Assembly: GCF_020886695.1 (NCBI RefSeq)
Contig: NZ_AP024485.1
Location: forward strand, 2,489,001 to 2,553,000
DNA: 64,000 bases
Direction of reading: 5' to 3'
Source of the DNA: Pseudodesulfovibrio sediminis
Lineage (GTDB): Bacteria; Desulfobacterota; Desulfovibrionia; Desulfovibrionales; Desulfovibrionaceae
Within the stretch, counting starts at the first letter, position 1. Each line of letters starts with the position of its first letter. The translations under genes and the position numbers were made by a program. Below are positions 9,927-18,890 of the stretch, in pieces. The notes under the pieces were generated by a model that was given only the letters and a program-made list of their open reading frames with translations, did not search any database and was not told where the DNA came from.

Positions 9927-10745
9927 ATGAATGAACAATTGAAACAACTGGTGGCCGAGGCTGAAAAGGTTTGTGCCAATGAGGAATATGCCCTGCGGAC
10001 CCTTGCTTCCATGGACCTGACCAGTCTGGGAGAGGACGACACTGACGAGCGCATTAAAGCGCTGTGCGTCCGTGCGGTCTGCCCGGCAGGGCATGTGGCC
10101 GCGGTCTGTGTGTATGACCGGTTCGTGCCTCTCTGCCTCGCGGAGCTGGAAGGGACCGGCGTGCAGGTGGCCACGGTCTGCAATTTTCCCCACGGCGGGC
10201 CGGACGCGGCAAAGGCTGTGGCCGAAGCCGGAGAGCAGGTCAAGGCCGGTGCCAACGAGGTGGATGTGGTCCTGCCATACAAGCGGTACAAATCGGGAGA
10301 CAAGGACACGGCCATTGCGCTGGTGCAGCAGGTTCGCGTGGTCTGCGGCGAGGAGGTCAAGCTCAAGGTCATCCTTGAGACGAGCCAGCTCCAGTCACTG
10401 CGTGTTACCGAAGCGGCCAGCCGGGACGCCATCCTGGCCGGGGCTGATTTTATCAAGACGTCCACCGGCAAGGTGCCGGGCGGCGCGACTCTGGACGTGG
10501 CAGCCGTCATGCTCTCGGTCATCAGTGAGATGCAGCCCAAGACCAACAGGGTCCTTGGGTTCAAGCCGTCCGGCGGTCTCAAGACCGTGTCGGATGCCGC
10601 AGGATTTCTGTATCTCGCGGACAGGATCATGGGCCAAGGATGGGCCACGCCCCGGACCATGCGTTTCGGAGCGAGCGGACTGCTCAATGACGTGCTGGCC
10701 GAGCTGCGGCTTACCGGTGAGACAGCGGAACAATCCGAGTATTAG
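9927..10745 (+). CDS. deoC: deoxyribose-phosphate aldolase
   Basis: A 272-residue class I aldolase that splits 2-deoxyribose-5-phosphate into glyceraldehyde-3-phosphate and acetaldehyde. The Schiff-base lysine is Lys177 in FIKTSTGK, and the second conserved lysine lies in FKPSGGLK. NEVDVVLPY is also typical. It is somewhat longer than the short bacterial forms and nearer the E. coli-like length (about 260). It starts 2 bp after cdd. Confidence 0.96.
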   Translation: MNEQLKQLVAEAEKVCANEEYALRTLASMDLTSLGEDDTDERIKALCVRAVCPAGHVAAVCVYDRFVPLCLAELEGTGVQVATVCNFPHGGPDAAKAVAEAGEQVKAGANEVDVVLPYKRYKSGDKDTAIALVQQVRVVCGEEVKLKVILETSQLQSLRVTEAASRDAILAGADFIKTSTGKVPGGATLDVAAVMLSVISEMQPKTNRVLGFKPSGGLKTVSDAAGFLYLADRIMGQGWATPRTMRFGASGLLNDVLAELRLTGETAEQSEY

Positions 10746-10754
10746 GAGCCAGTC

Positions 10755-12089
10755 ATGATCTGTTTCATACCCCAGGAAGTCATTCGAAAAAAACGGGACG
10801 GGCATGCGCTCTCACAGGATGAAATCGAGGCCATGGTTCGGGGCATCACGGACGAATCCGTGTCCGAAGGGCAGGTGGCCGCCTTTGCCATGGCCGTATA
10901 TTTTCAGGGCATGACCATGGAGGAACGTATCCATCTCACCTGTGCCATGAAGGAGTCCGGCACTGTGCTCGACTGGCCTTCGCTGGGCATCGAATCGGGC
11001 GTGGTGGACAAGCACTCGACCGGCGGTGTCGGCGATAAGGTCAGCCTCATTCTCGGCCCGTTGGCCGCGGCCTGCGGTGTGAAGAACCCCATGATCTCCG
11101 GGCGCGGTCTGGGGCACACGGGCGGCACGCTGGACAAATTTGATTCCATCCCCGGCTACAATGCGCGGCCCGATCTCGAAACTTTTGCCCGTGTGGTTCG
11201 GGACGTCGGGTGCGCCATCATCGGACAGACCGGGGATTTGGCACCGGCGGATCGGCGGTTGTACGGGGTGCGTGACGTCACGGCCACCGTGGAGTCCGTC
11301 GACCTGATCACCGCGTCCATTCTGTCCAAGAAACTGGCAGCCGGATTGAACGGGCTGGTCATGGACGTGAAGTTCGGGTGCGGCGCGTTCATGAGCAGAT
11401 ATGAGGATGCACAGGAGCTGGCGCAGTCTGTTGCCACGGTAGCCACGGGCGCCGGGGTGCCCACGGTGGCGCTGCTCACGGATATGAACGAGGTTCTCGG
11501 GCACAGCGTGGGGAACTCCCTTGAAGTGCTGGAGGCCGTTGATTTTCTGAATGGAACCTATCGTGACCCGCGCCTTATGCAGGCGACCCTGGCGTTGACC
11601 GGCGAGATGCTTCTGTTGGCCGGTGTGGCGGATGACATGGCACAGGCCATGGTGCAGATGAATGCGGCATTGGAGTCCGGTGCGGCCGCCGAGATCTTTG
11701 GAAAGATGGTCACGGCATTGGGCGGACCGGCAGACTTCATGGAGCGGGCGCACGCCCATCTCGACGTGGCCCCGGTGGAGCTGGCTGTTCATGCCGAAAC
11801 CTCCGGGTTTGTCACGTCCATGGACTGCCGCGCTGTGGGCATGGCGCTGGTGGGCATGCGGGGAGGGCGTTCCCGTGCGGATCAGGACATTGATTACGGG
11901 GTGGGCATGACCGGCTTCGTCAATATCGGCGACGCAGTCAGCCCGGACAGGCCGCTGTGTACGATTTATGCCCGGACACAGGAGCAGGCTGAAGAGACCG
12001 CCCTGTGCATCCGCAAGACAGTGTGCGTCGGCCCAGCCAGACCGGCTCCGGCCCCGGTTGTCTGTGAACGTATTGTCGGAGGTTTGTAA
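10755..12089 (+). CDS. deoA: thymidine / pyrimidine-nucleoside phosphorylase
   Basis: A 444-residue cytosolic enzyme phosphorolysing thymidine, deoxyuridine and perhaps uridine to base plus pentose-1-phosphate. [12 protein letters not shown] binds phosphate, and [18 protein letters not shown] is the family signature. The N-terminal helical and central alpha/beta domains and a C-terminal domain are all present at full length. The sequence does not separate DeoA from the broader-specificity Pdp type. It lies between deoC and deoB. Confidence 0.94.
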   Translation: MICFIPQEVIRKKRDGHALSQDEIEAMVRGITDESVSEGQVAAFAMAVYFQGMTMEERIHLTCAMKESGTVLDWPSLGIESGVVDKHSTGGVGDKVSLILGPLAAACGVKNPMISGRGLGHTGGTLDKFDSIPGYNARPDLETFARVVRDVGCAIIGQTGDLAPADRRLYGVRDVTATVESVDLITASILSKKLAAGLNGLVMDVKFGCGAFMSRYEDAQELAQSVATVATGAGVPTVALLTDMNEVLGHSVGNSLEVLEAVDFLNGTYRDPRLMQATLALTGEMLLLAGVADDMAQAMVQMNAALESGAAAEIFGKMVTALGGPADFMERAHAHLDVAPVELAVHAETSGFVTSMDCRAVGMALVGMRGGRSRADQDIDYGVGMTGFVNIGDAVSPDRPLCTIYARTQEQAEETALCIRKTVCVGPARPAPAPVVCERIVGGL

Positions 12090-13310
12090 ATGGCGCGCGC
12101 CTTCATTCTTGTGCTCGACTCGCTCGGCATAGGCTGGGCGCCGGACGCCGAAAAATTCGGTGACGCCGGTGCAGACACCCTCGGACATATTGCCGAGGTG
12201 TGCGCCAGAGGCGGGGCCGACATGGAAGGCGGGCGATCCGGTCCGCTTCACCTGCCGTGCATGAGCTCGCTGGGCATGGGGCTGGCCGCCCAGCTGGTCT
12301 CCGGCGTGGTGCCGCCCGGGCTGGAGTCTCCGGTTCTGCGCGGTCGTTTCGCCGCAGCCCGCGAGGTCAGCCACGGCAAGGACACCCCCAGCGGGCATTG
12401 GGAGATGGCGGGTGTGCCGGTCCGTTTCGATTGGGGCTACTTCCCGCCCGAATATCCCAGTTTTCCTGAAGAGCTTATCGCCGCGCTCGTGGAGCAGGGC
12501 AACCTGCCCGGTATCCTCGGCAATTGCGCCGCCTCAGGCACCGAGATCATAGCTGAACTCGGAGCAGAGCATATGGCGACCGGCAAGCCCATCTGTTATA
12601 CCTCGGCAGATTCGGTTTTTCAGATCGCGGCGCACGAGGATTCCTTTGGCCTGGAACGGCTCCTTGAACTCTGCATACTCGCCCGAACGCTGCTGGAAGG
12701 CATGAACATAGGGCGCGTCATTGCCCGGCCTTTCATTGGTGAACCGGGTGCCTTCACCCGCACGGCCAACCGCCGCGACTACTCCCTGCCGCCGCCGGCA
12801 CCCACTGTGCTGGACCGGCTCAAGGAAGCGGGCCGCGAAGTCGTGTCCGTCGGCAAGATCGCGGATATCTTCGCCCATCAGGGCATCACCAAAAAGGTCA
12901 AGGCCCCGGATTCGGACGGATTGTTCGATCTGCTGGAAGAAGAGGTCGAGAATGCCCCGGACGGCTCCCTGACCTTCGTGAACTTCGTGGAGTTCGACTC
13001 GGAGTGGGGCCATCGCCGTAATGTCGCGGGCTATGCGACCGCGCTGGAGAATCTCGACAAGCGTGTGTCCGGCCTGACCGGAACATTGCGTCCCGGGGAC
13101 CTGGTCATCATCACTGCCGACCATGGCTGCGACCCGACATGGGAAGGCACGGACCATACCCGTGAGTGTGTGCCGGTGCTCCTGTTCGGTCCCGGGGTAC
13201 TCCCCGGTTCGGCAGGCATGCGCACGACCTTTGCGGACGTTGGCCAGACCGTGGCAGAGCATCTCGGAATCGATCCGCTGCCCGAGGGTGAAGCCATCCC
13301 CCTGAGCTAG
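12090..13310 (+). CDS. deoB: phosphopentomutase
   Basis: A 406-residue metalloenzyme of the alkaline phosphatase superfamily that interconverts (deoxy)ribose-1-phosphate and -5-phosphate. It links the phosphorylase to DeoC or to the pentose phosphate pathway. The N-terminus ([12 protein letters not shown], then [10 protein letters not shown]) and the C-terminal metal motif [16 protein letters not shown] match E. coli-type DeoB in sequence and length. The start codon directly follows the deoA stop. It is the last gene of the operon, and its stop lies 1 bp from the end of the convergent CAT-like gene. Confidence 0.97.
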   Translation: MARAFILVLDSLGIGWAPDAEKFGDAGADTLGHIAEVCARGGADMEGGRSGPLHLPCMSSLGMGLAAQLVSGVVPPGLESPVLRGRFAAAREVSHGKDTPSGHWEMAGVPVRFDWGYFPPEYPSFPEELIAALVEQGNLPGILGNCAASGTEIIAELGAEHMATGKPICYTSADSVFQIAAHEDSFGLERLLELCILARTLLEGMNIGRVIARPFIGEPGAFTRTANRRDYSLPPPAPTVLDRLKEAGREVVSVGKIADIFAHQGITKKVKAPDSDGLFDLLEEEVENAPDGSLTFVNFVEFDSEWGHRRNVAGYATALENLDKRVSGLTGTLRPGDLVIITADHGCDPTWEGTDHTRECVPVLLFGPGVLPGSAGMRTTFADVGQTVAEHLGIDPLPEGEAIPLS

Positions 13311-13311
13311 A

Positions 13312-13941
13312 TCACTCGCCGAATTCGTCCAGCGCATCCTGTGTGAGCTGGTAGAACCTGCCGATGTGAATACCATCGGCCAGGGCATGGTGCACCTGTA
13401 CGTTCACGGGCATGAGCCAGCGTTCGTCGTGCTCATGGAACTTGCCCCAGGCTACACGCGGGAAGCTGTCGTCCGGTCCCTTGATGGGGTGGTGCATGGA
13501 TGTGAACACCACCCACGGCAGGCATGTGGTGAAGATGAGGTCGTCGCGCGCGGCAGACCCATCCTTCAGTCCGGTCTGTTTTTTCCCTACCTCAATGGCC
13601 GTCAGGCAATGTTCGTTGAAGACCGACCACTCTGGGGCGTAGTCAAAGTAACAGAACGCGAACCGATCTCCGTCAATGGGGACCGTGGGCGCGGGGTGGA
13701 CCTGTTCGAACTCCACGACCTCGTCCCCTTGGATGCGCTGACGAAATTCAGGTATCGCGTTGCATGCCTTCATCACGGCATACAGAGCCGCATTGAAAAC
13801 CGATACGCCTTCGGGTTTTGCCTGTGTAATCAGTCCTGTGACATCCACATCGGCCGTAACCGAAACATGAGGCTGGGGCAGGGTGCGGAAATAATCATAC
13901 AGGGATTTGCGGGGCCAGGTGGCCAGATCGAGCGTTTTCAT
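13312..13941 (-). CDS. chloramphenicol acetyltransferase-like protein (CAT family)
   Basis: A 209-residue protein of the trimeric CAT family. The catalytic motif HHALADGIHIGRF (HHxxxDG) lies near residues 186-198, and the N-terminal substrate region LDLATWPRKSLYDYF is typical. Family length is about 210-220. Environmental CAT-like proteins often are not resistance determinants, so the true acceptor is unknown. It has no operon partner and converges on deoB. Confidence 0.9.
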   Translation of the reverse strand: MKTLDLATWPRKSLYDYFRTLPQPHVSVTADVDVTGLITQAKPEGVSVFNAALYAVMKACNAIPEFRQRIQGDEVVEFEQVHPAPTVPIDGDRFAFCYFDYAPEWSVFNEHCLTAIEVGKKQTGLKDGSAARDDLIFTTCLPWVVFTSMHHPIKGPDDSFPRVAWGKFHEHDERWLMPVNVQVHHALADGIHIGRFYQLTQDALDEFGE

Positions 13942-14453
13942 GGTGGAAATCTACGAAACAGGTCGGCCTCTGTAAAGGGGGTGGCCGCACAATCTCGACA
14001 TCTCATTCGGGCCAGCGGCAGTGCTGTTGATGCCAGCGTTGTGTCAAAGTCGCAGTTGAGCCGTCAGAAAAACACGCTGACAGTTCGCGTGTCAGGCTGT
14101 GTGAAAAAATAATGGCAGTGTTGCCCTGTCTGCGCTTCAGTGAGTTTTGCTCAAGTAAATCAATGAGATGTTTCAAACAAAAGTGGAGAGTACGGGTGTG
14201 CGTTGGTTCGGAACGGAAGATGAGTTTTAAACAGAGTGCTGTTGATAAAAAATATAAAAATTAATATTTATAGAATATAAATGATATGTATATGCTTGTC
14301 GCCATGCGGTCAAAACTGGTGACAGGTGGACATTTACACAGGATAACTATTTGGTATAATTAATATATAGTTTATTGACTTAATTTGAAGCAACTTGTAT
14401 ATTCATACCATAAAGAGAAGAAATGTCGTATATATCCTGTGAGGAGGTTCTCC
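13942..14453. other. long upstream region of the RTX gene, AT-rich in its second half
   Basis: No supported gene lies here. The first half has ordinary composition. From about 14235 to 14400 the sequence becomes strikingly AT-rich, unlike its neighbours, and carries the promoter annotated at 14333-14360. Such an island before a secreted-adhesin-type gene may bind a nucleoid protein or reflect transfer, but nothing specific is visible. Confidence 0.5.
14333..14360 (+). promoter_or_regulatory. predicted sigma70 promoter for the RTX gene
   Basis: TTTACA at 14333-14338 and TATAAT at 14355-14360 are separated by 16 bp. The -10 is a perfect consensus and lies about 94 bp before the start codon at 14454. 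Confidence 0.6.
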
Positions 14454-16178
14454 ATGGCAACTTCAAATTCCCCTACCCTGAATGTCACGCTCCCTGGCGC
14501 AGGCCAGACGCAAGTCTATCAGATGGATGCCGGGCATTCGGTCCACTTTGGCTTTGATATTTCAGAGGCCGTGTTTACTGGTTCAGGCGACGATCTTGTC
14601 ATCACAGTAGAGGGCGGAGGTTCCGTTATCCTGCAGGGATATCAGACCTTGGCCGAGCAGGGTGCGTTGCCGGTCTTTGAACTGGTCACTGGCGAAACCG
14701 TGGCTGGTGATATGTACTTGTTTGCGTTTTCCGAAGGCAACCAGACGGATGCTGCGGAGCTAGAAACCGCTGCGGACGGTGCTGCCGGAGGTTCCGGTGC
14801 AGGCGCATACAGCGATGACGCGGGCACTTTGGGTGACTCTGTCGATGCTCTTGGTGGACAGGGGGATGCCTTTGGCGGAGACGGGCCTACGCTTCCCGAA
14901 TTCAATCCTGAGGCTTTGCTTATCGGTGACGCAATAGAGAATATTTATCCTGAGGAAGAAGCTGTTCAGATCGTCCTTAACCCGAGCTTCGAGTCCTATG
15001 GCAGGACGAGCGGCGGCTGGGATTATACCAACAATGTGGACCACTGGGAAAACACTGGCGGTCGGATGGAGGTGTGGGATGGAAACCGTATGCAGACTGA
15101 TTCCTTTGATGGCGACAGGCATATGGAACTTGATTCCGAGACCCGCAGCCATGATACGCTGACTCAGTCCATCGCTGTGCAGTCAGGTGAAACCGCGACC
15201 ATCAGCTTCGCGTTTGCCCCCAGGTTGCATGGTCGTACTGTTCAGCCTGAAGAAAATGAATTCGATATTACGCTTGGTGACGAGAGGGTCGCCATGCTTC
15301 GCTGGAACCCTGAAGCCGGTATGGAAGAACCTCTTGATGGTGGCGAGAGTGGCTATCCTGAAAATCAGGAAGGTCATGGCATGTATGAACTGATCGTCTT
15401 CGACGAAAACGGTGAACCTTTTGTTCAGCAACAGTTTGAGCATGAGCCGGGCGAGTGGACAACTCTTTCCTTTGATACCGTTGCGACAGAAGATCATGCT
15501 GCACTCTCTTTCGTGGAAAATATCGAACACAATACCAGCCATGGTGCCATGCTAGACAACGTGACTGTTATGCGTAACTTCCATCAGGTGTTGCAGGGAG
15601 ATGAGGGGCCGGACAGCCTTATCGGTTCTGAAGGAGATGATGCCATTTTTGCCACCACCCGAGATATTATCGACGGCGTTGAAGACGGCTTTGGCGGCGG
15701 TGACCACTTCATCTACGGTGGCGGTGGTGACGATGCCATCTACCTTGGTGAGGGGTTTGCTCCTGTGGCAGGCGGTGCCGGTAACGATTTTATCGTCAGT
15801 GGTTCAGGGTCGCATAATATTGCCACAGGCACAGGGAACGATCATTTGGTTCTGGGGGAAGGTAACGACCGGATATTCATTGATCAATCCATCATGACTG
15901 ACGGTGTAACCGTTACCGTGGAAGACTTCACTGCAGGCGGTTCTGGCGGTGATGTTATCAATATCGGTATCGGTGCCTCGTTGACCGATGTGGTTCAGGA
16001 CGGTGACGATTTGCTTCTGACAATCGGTGCTGATAACGGCAGTGAGGTCGTGATTGAGTTACTGGGCGTGAGCCAACTGGATACCAGCTCCTTTGTCATC
16101 GATGGTTATACCACCACCGAGGTGCTGAGCGAGGCCATTCAGACACTTATTGATTCCGGCAGCAATACACCTACTTAA
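14454..16178 (+). CDS. RTX-type secreted protein with carbohydrate-binding-like domain
   Basis: A 574-residue acidic protein that looks like a type I secretion substrate. The start at 14454 is set by a GAGGAGG site; an upstream in-frame ATG at 14385 lacks one. Residues 1-105 form a beta-rich module resembling the N-terminal region of large Desulfovibrio RTX adhesins. A Gly/Ala/Asp linker follows. Residues about 185-385 look like a jelly-roll domain, beginning NPSFESYG and containing GRMEVWDGNRM. Residues about 390-490 hold degenerate Gly-Asp repeats (GGGGDDAIYLGEG, GTGNDHLVLGEGNDRIF) expected to bind calcium. The last 90 residues resemble a type I secretion C-terminal target domain. No secretion genes are adjacent. 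Confidence 0.82.
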   Translation: MATSNSPTLNVTLPGAGQTQVYQMDAGHSVHFGFDISEAVFTGSGDDLVITVEGGGSVILQGYQTLAEQGALPVFELVTGETVAGDMYLFAFSEGNQTDAAELETAADGAAGGSGAGAYSDDAGTLGDSVDALGGQGDAFGGDGPTLPEFNPEALLIGDAIENIYPEEEAVQIVLNPSFESYGRTSGGWDYTNNVDHWENTGGRMEVWDGNRMQTDSFDGDRHMELDSETRSHDTLTQSIAVQSGETATISFAFAPRLHGRTVQPEENEFDITLGDERVAMLRWNPEAGMEEPLDGGESGYPENQEGHGMYELIVFDENGEPFVQQQFEHEPGEWTTLSFDTVATEDHAALSFVENIEHNTSHGAMLDNVTVMRNFHQVLQGDEGPDSLIGSEGDDAIFATTRDIIDGVEDGFGGGDHFIYGGGGDDAIYLGEGFAPVAGGAGNDFIVSGSGSHNIATGTGNDHLVLGEGNDRIFIDQSIMTDGVTVTVEDFTAGGSGGDVINIGIGASLTDVVQDGDDLLLTIGADNGSEVVIELLGVSQLDTSSFVIDGYTTTEVLSEAIQTLIDSGSNTPT

Positions 16179-16197
16179 TCATAATTGTGAATTAACA

Positions 16198-16232
16198 ATC
16201 CCCCCCCGGTCCATGATGGACCGGGGGGGGGA
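16198..16232 (+). terminator. hairpin terminator with C8/G8 stem
   Basis: Perfectly paired C-tract plus GGTCC against GGACC plus G-tract around a 5-base ATGAT loop, starting 20 bp after the RTX stop. The stem is very strong but has only ATTT after it. A second hairpin with a better T-tract follows at 16242. Confidence 0.75.
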
Positions 16233-16241
16233 TTTGCATAT

Positions 16242-16278
16242 AAAAGCGGCTCATCCTGAAAGATGGAGCCGCTTTTTT
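16242..16278. terminator. bidirectional terminator between convergent genes
   Basis: AAAAGCGGCTC(ATC) pairs with GATGGAGCCGCTTTT with one bulge. A T6 tract follows on the plus strand and a T4 tract on the minus strand. It can stop the RTX transcript and the SPFH transcript that ends at 16299. Confidence 0.85.
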
Positions 16279-16298
16279 CATGTCTGTGTCGAGTATCT

Positions 16299-17324
16299 TT
16301 ATTCCACGACAAAACCGCCGACCGATTTGGGTGGCTGCTCAGAGGAGGACGGCCCTTTTTTGGCTGTAGCCCGTCTGGGTTTGGCTGTGGGATTGCATTT
16401 TGTTTGAGAGAAAATCTCCGTGGCCGTGGCGACCATGGCCCCCATGTTGGCCATGTCGGCCGGGATGATCATGGTGTTGTTCTCCTTGGCCAGGTTGCCG
16501 AACTCTCCGATATACTGCTCGGCCACCTTGAGGTTCATGGCCTCGGAGCCGCCGGGCATGTTGATGACTTCGGCGACTTTCTTGAGTCCCTGTGCCGTGG
16601 CCTCGGCCACTAGCATGATTTCCTGGGCGCGGCCCTGTGCCTCGTTGATCCGTTTCTGCTTTTCACCTTCGGACACCTGTACCGCTTCCTGGCGCAGGCC
16701 TTCGGAACGGTTGATGCGGGATTGGCGGTCGCCTTCGGAGATGGCGATTTCGGCGCGCTTCTCGCGTTCTGCTTTCATCTGCTGTTCCATGGCGACCATG
16801 ACAGTGCCGGGAGGGGTGATGTCCTTGATCTCGTAGCGCATGACCTTGACGCCCCATTCCTGGGCGGCCTCGTCCACGGCCATGACCACGGAGGCGTTGA
16901 TGGTCTCGCGTTCCTCGAAGGTTTTGTCCAGATCGATCTTGCCGATGGCGGAGCGCAACGAGGTCTGGGCCAGTTGGGAGGCGGCGATATAGTAGTTTTC
17001 AATGCCGTAGCAGGACATCTTGGCGTCGATGACGCGGATGTAGAGCACGCCGTCAATGGTCACGGACACGTTGTCGCGGGTGATGCAGGACTGGGCCGGG
17101 ATATCCATGACCTCTTCCTTCAGGCTCCGCTTGTACGCAATCTTATCGATAAAGGGGATGAGGATATGCAACCCGGCGCTCAGTGTTTTTGAATACTTAC
17201 CGAGCCGTTCGACCACGAACTGACTTTTTTGCGGAACGACCACCGCGGTCTTGATGATCAGGACAACCAGTATCAGTACAAATACCAGCGCCGTAATCAG
17301 TGATGTTGTGGTTGTAGGGTCCAT
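16299..17324 (-). CDS. SPFH/Band 7 membrane protein (stomatin/paraslipin-like)
   Basis: A 341-residue membrane-anchored scaffold protein. One N-terminal membrane segment (about 8-32) is followed by the Band 7 domain (about 33-210, including ERLGKYSKTLSAGLHIL). Next comes a long charged coiled coil (about 190-260) and a C-terminal tail. The resemblance is to QmcA/slipin proteins that form oligomeric rings or microdomains. It starts 1 bp after the NfeD-like gene with an AAAAGGAGC site overlapping that stop; this pairing is the usual genomic context of the family. Confidence 0.93.
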   Translation of the reverse strand: MDPTTTTSLITALVFVLILVVLIIKTAVVVPQKSQFVVERLGKYSKTLSAGLHILIPFIDKIAYKRSLKEEVMDIPAQSCITRDNVSVTIDGVLYIRVIDAKMSCYGIENYYIAASQLAQTSLRSAIGKIDLDKTFEERETINASVVMAVDEAAQEWGVKVMRYEIKDITPPGTVMVAMEQQMKAEREKRAEIAISEGDRQSRINRSEGLRQEAVQVSEGEKQKRINEAQGRAQEIMLVAEATAQGLKKVAEVINMPGGSEAMNLKVAEQYIGEFGNLAKENNTMIIPADMANMGAMVATATEIFSQTKCNPTAKPRRATAKKGPSSSEQPPKSVGGFVVE

Positions 17325-17325
17325 G

Positions 17326-17790
17326 TTACTGCTCCTTTTTTACGGTGAAGGTGTTTGCATCGTTTTCAGTGCGGTTGACGATGCGAATCATGGTTCCAGT
17401 CTCTATGGTTTCGTCACAGAGGGCGTTCCAGAATGATCCTTGAAATTTGATTCGTCCCACATGGGGCGGCTTGATCGCTTCGACCACTTCGGCCATCTGG
17501 CCGATGGCCGAATCGTTCTCTTCCGAGTCGTCGTCTGCATCAGATCCGGCAAAGGTCTTTGCCATGGTCTTGCGGAATACCAGTATCATCACCAACGAAG
17601 AGACGCCGAAGACTATGAGTTGTATCGGGATGGTTGAGCCGAAAAAGGCTGTGGCCCCTGCGATGAGCGCACCCACGCCAAAGAAAACTATAATGAATCC
17701 CGGCACGATGAGTTCGGCAACGATGAAAATCACGCCGACACTCAACCAGATGAGCCAGAGCACGTTTTCCATTGAACTGAAATATTCCAT
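17326..17790 (-). CDS. NfeD-like membrane protein
   Basis: A 154-residue protein with hydrophobic segments at about 10-32 and 35-85, an acidic linker (SDADDDSEEND), and a C-terminal OB-fold-like beta domain (IGQMAEVVEAIKPPHVGRIKFQG onward). That is the short NfeD layout without the protease domain. The start at 17790 has an AGGAGGG site; the longer open frame to 17916 is not needed. NfeD proteins partner SPFH proteins encoded next door, as here. Confidence 0.9.
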   Translation of the reverse strand: MEYFSSMENVLWLIWLSVGVIFIVAELIVPGFIIVFFGVGALIAGATAFFGSTIPIQLIVFGVSSLVMILVFRKTMAKTFAGSDADDDSEENDSAIGQMAEVVEAIKPPHVGRIKFQGSFWNALCDETIETGTMIRIVNRTENDANTFTVKKEQ

Positions 17791-17972
17791 AAGCCCTCCT
17801 GCTTGAGGATTCCTGATACTCTTTGAGGAGAGTTTTGTCGACTCTCTTTGACGGCCATTCTGCAAGCTTGAGCATAATATGCTGTCATGGATTCCACCTT
17901 GCGAAACCCAGTTCACTGGTATACCTTACTTTCGATTCTGGCTCACTACTACATCAAGAGTTGTTGAAATAT

Positions 17973-18425
17973 ATGAAGTTTCGCTTTTTACTTACAGGTT
18001 TGCTGTTTTTTTTGATCGCGTTGCCCTCTGTGGCGGAGGAGCCGGACTACCTCGCTCTTCTGGCTCGGGAATCCGAGATCAAGGCCATTGCCACGGTCGC
18101 GCAGGTTTACCGCATGGGGCAGAAGTCCGATGGCACATTCACCCAGGTGACCTTCAAGCGTGTCTATGCGCTCACGCCGTTTACGCCCAAGTCTTTTGTA
18201 GGGGGCTGCAAGATTCTCGACAGCAATTGGCAAAAGCGTATTGAGGGTCGGGTCTACTTCCGTCCCAAGCGTGGCCAGAAGGTGTTTGTCACCATCTCCA
18301 CCAATGGCGGCGCCATCACCAGCCTGACACTGATGAACCCCGAGTTGAACCACATCGTCCGCGAGGAGCCGAACAGGCTTTCGTACAGCAAGGGGCACGC
18401 GACTATCCTGCCCGACGATTCCTAG
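17973..18425 (+). CDS. exported protein of unknown function (150 aa)
   Basis: I do not recognise the family. A signal peptide spans about residues 1-19, with cleavage near SVA. The mature part of about 130 residues has alternating beta-like segments (FTQVTFKRVYAL, GQKVFVTIST) and a single conserved-looking Cys in VGGCKILD. Its start at 17973 has only a weak ribosome binding site. Upstream in-frame ATGs extend it to 17823 but would bury the signal peptide. It stands alone, divergent from the NfeD-SPFH pair. Confidence 0.75.
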   Translation: MKFRFLLTGLLFFLIALPSVAEEPDYLALLARESEIKAIATVAQVYRMGQKSDGTFTQVTFKRVYALTPFTPKSFVGGCKILDSNWQKRIEGRVYFRPKRGQKVFVTISTNGGAITSLTLMNPELNHIVREEPNRLSYSKGHATILPDDS

Positions 18426-18473
18426 ACTGCACGGTTTTTCTCTCTATCTTTTCGAAAAATATGATCCCTGCTC

Positions 18474-18501
18474 TTGACAGCGAAGTTCATTTGGCTATAT
18501 T
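18474..18501 (+). promoter_or_regulatory. arsR promoter
   Basis: TTGACA at 18474-18479 and TATATT at 18496-18501 with a 16-bp spacer. The -10 hexamer is exactly the 6-bp centre of the operator palindrome at 18485-18512, so repressor binding would cover it. Confidence 0.8.
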
Positions 18502-18512
18502 GCCAAATGAAC
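18485..18512. promoter_or_regulatory. ArsR-type operator O1 (autoregulatory)
   Basis: GTTCATTTGGC-TATATT-GCCAAATGAAC is a perfect palindrome with 11-bp arms. It overlaps the arsR promoter -10 box and shares the CATTTGGC-N6-GCCAAATG core with a second copy before the permease gene. Assignment to the ArsR protein encoded 15 bp downstream is inference from position. Confidence 0.85.
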
Positions 18513-18527
18513 GACGGAGAAATGAAT

Positions 18528-18833
18528 ATGCAAACAGATATCGTCATCAAAAATCAGTTCGAGGAGCGTGCCAAGGTGCTCAAGGCCATGGCGCATCCGT
18601 CGCGGCTGCTCATGATAGATGCATTGTCGCAGGGCGAAAAGTGCGTCTGTGATCTGCGCGACTTGGTGGGGCACGATATGTCCACGGTATCAAAGCATCT
18701 GACCGTGATGAAGAAAGTGGGCATCGTGGAGGACGAGCGGCGGGGAAAAAAGATATTTTATCGTCTTAAGGTCCCCTGTATCCTGAACTTTTTCCATTGC
18801 GTCGAGTCGGTCGTCCAGGCCAATAACGAGTAG
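18528..18833 (+). CDS. ArsR/SmtB-family repressor
   Basis: A 101-residue winged-helix repressor. ERAKVLKAMAHPSRLLMIDAL starts the fold. EKCVCDLRDLVG carries the Cys-x-Cys metal(loid)-sensing site in helix alpha3, as in ArsR proteins that sense arsenic or antimony. DMSTVSKHLTVMKKVGIV is the recognition helix, and RRGKKIFYRL the wing. The start at 18528 is preferred over 18522 because GGAGA then has about 8 bp spacing. It precedes an ArsP-type permease and a CPxC protein, and probably represses all three genes through two operators. Confidence 0.93.
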   Translation: MQTDIVIKNQFEERAKVLKAMAHPSRLLMIDALSQGEKCVCDLRDLVGHDMSTVSKHLTVMKKVGIVEDERRGKKIFYRLKVPCILNFFHCVESVVQANNE

Positions 18834-18851
18834 AATTTTTTTTTGCATAAA

Positions 18852-18873
18852 CATTTGGCAAAAGCGCCAAATG
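18852..18873. promoter_or_regulatory. ArsR-type operator O2 upstream of the permease
   Basis: CATTTGGC-AAAAGC-GCCAAATG repeats exactly the arm sequence and 6-bp spacing of O1. It lies in the 57-bp gap between arsR and the permease start, so it could repress an internal promoter or act as a roadblock. Confidence 0.82.
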
Positions 18874-18890
18874 AAAAAGAGAGTAGCATC

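Noticed and set aside
10812-12398. A 528-codon open frame on the minus strand opposite deoA and deoB
   Set aside because: It is the mirror of two well-supported enzymes in GC-rich DNA, is His/Gly/Arg-rich and has no recognisable domain or ribosome binding site.
13312-13941. Antibiotic-resistance gene interpretation of the CAT-like protein
   Set aside because: The CAT fold and HHxxxDG motif are present, but there is no mobile-element context. Many chromosomal CAT-like proteins have other acceptors.
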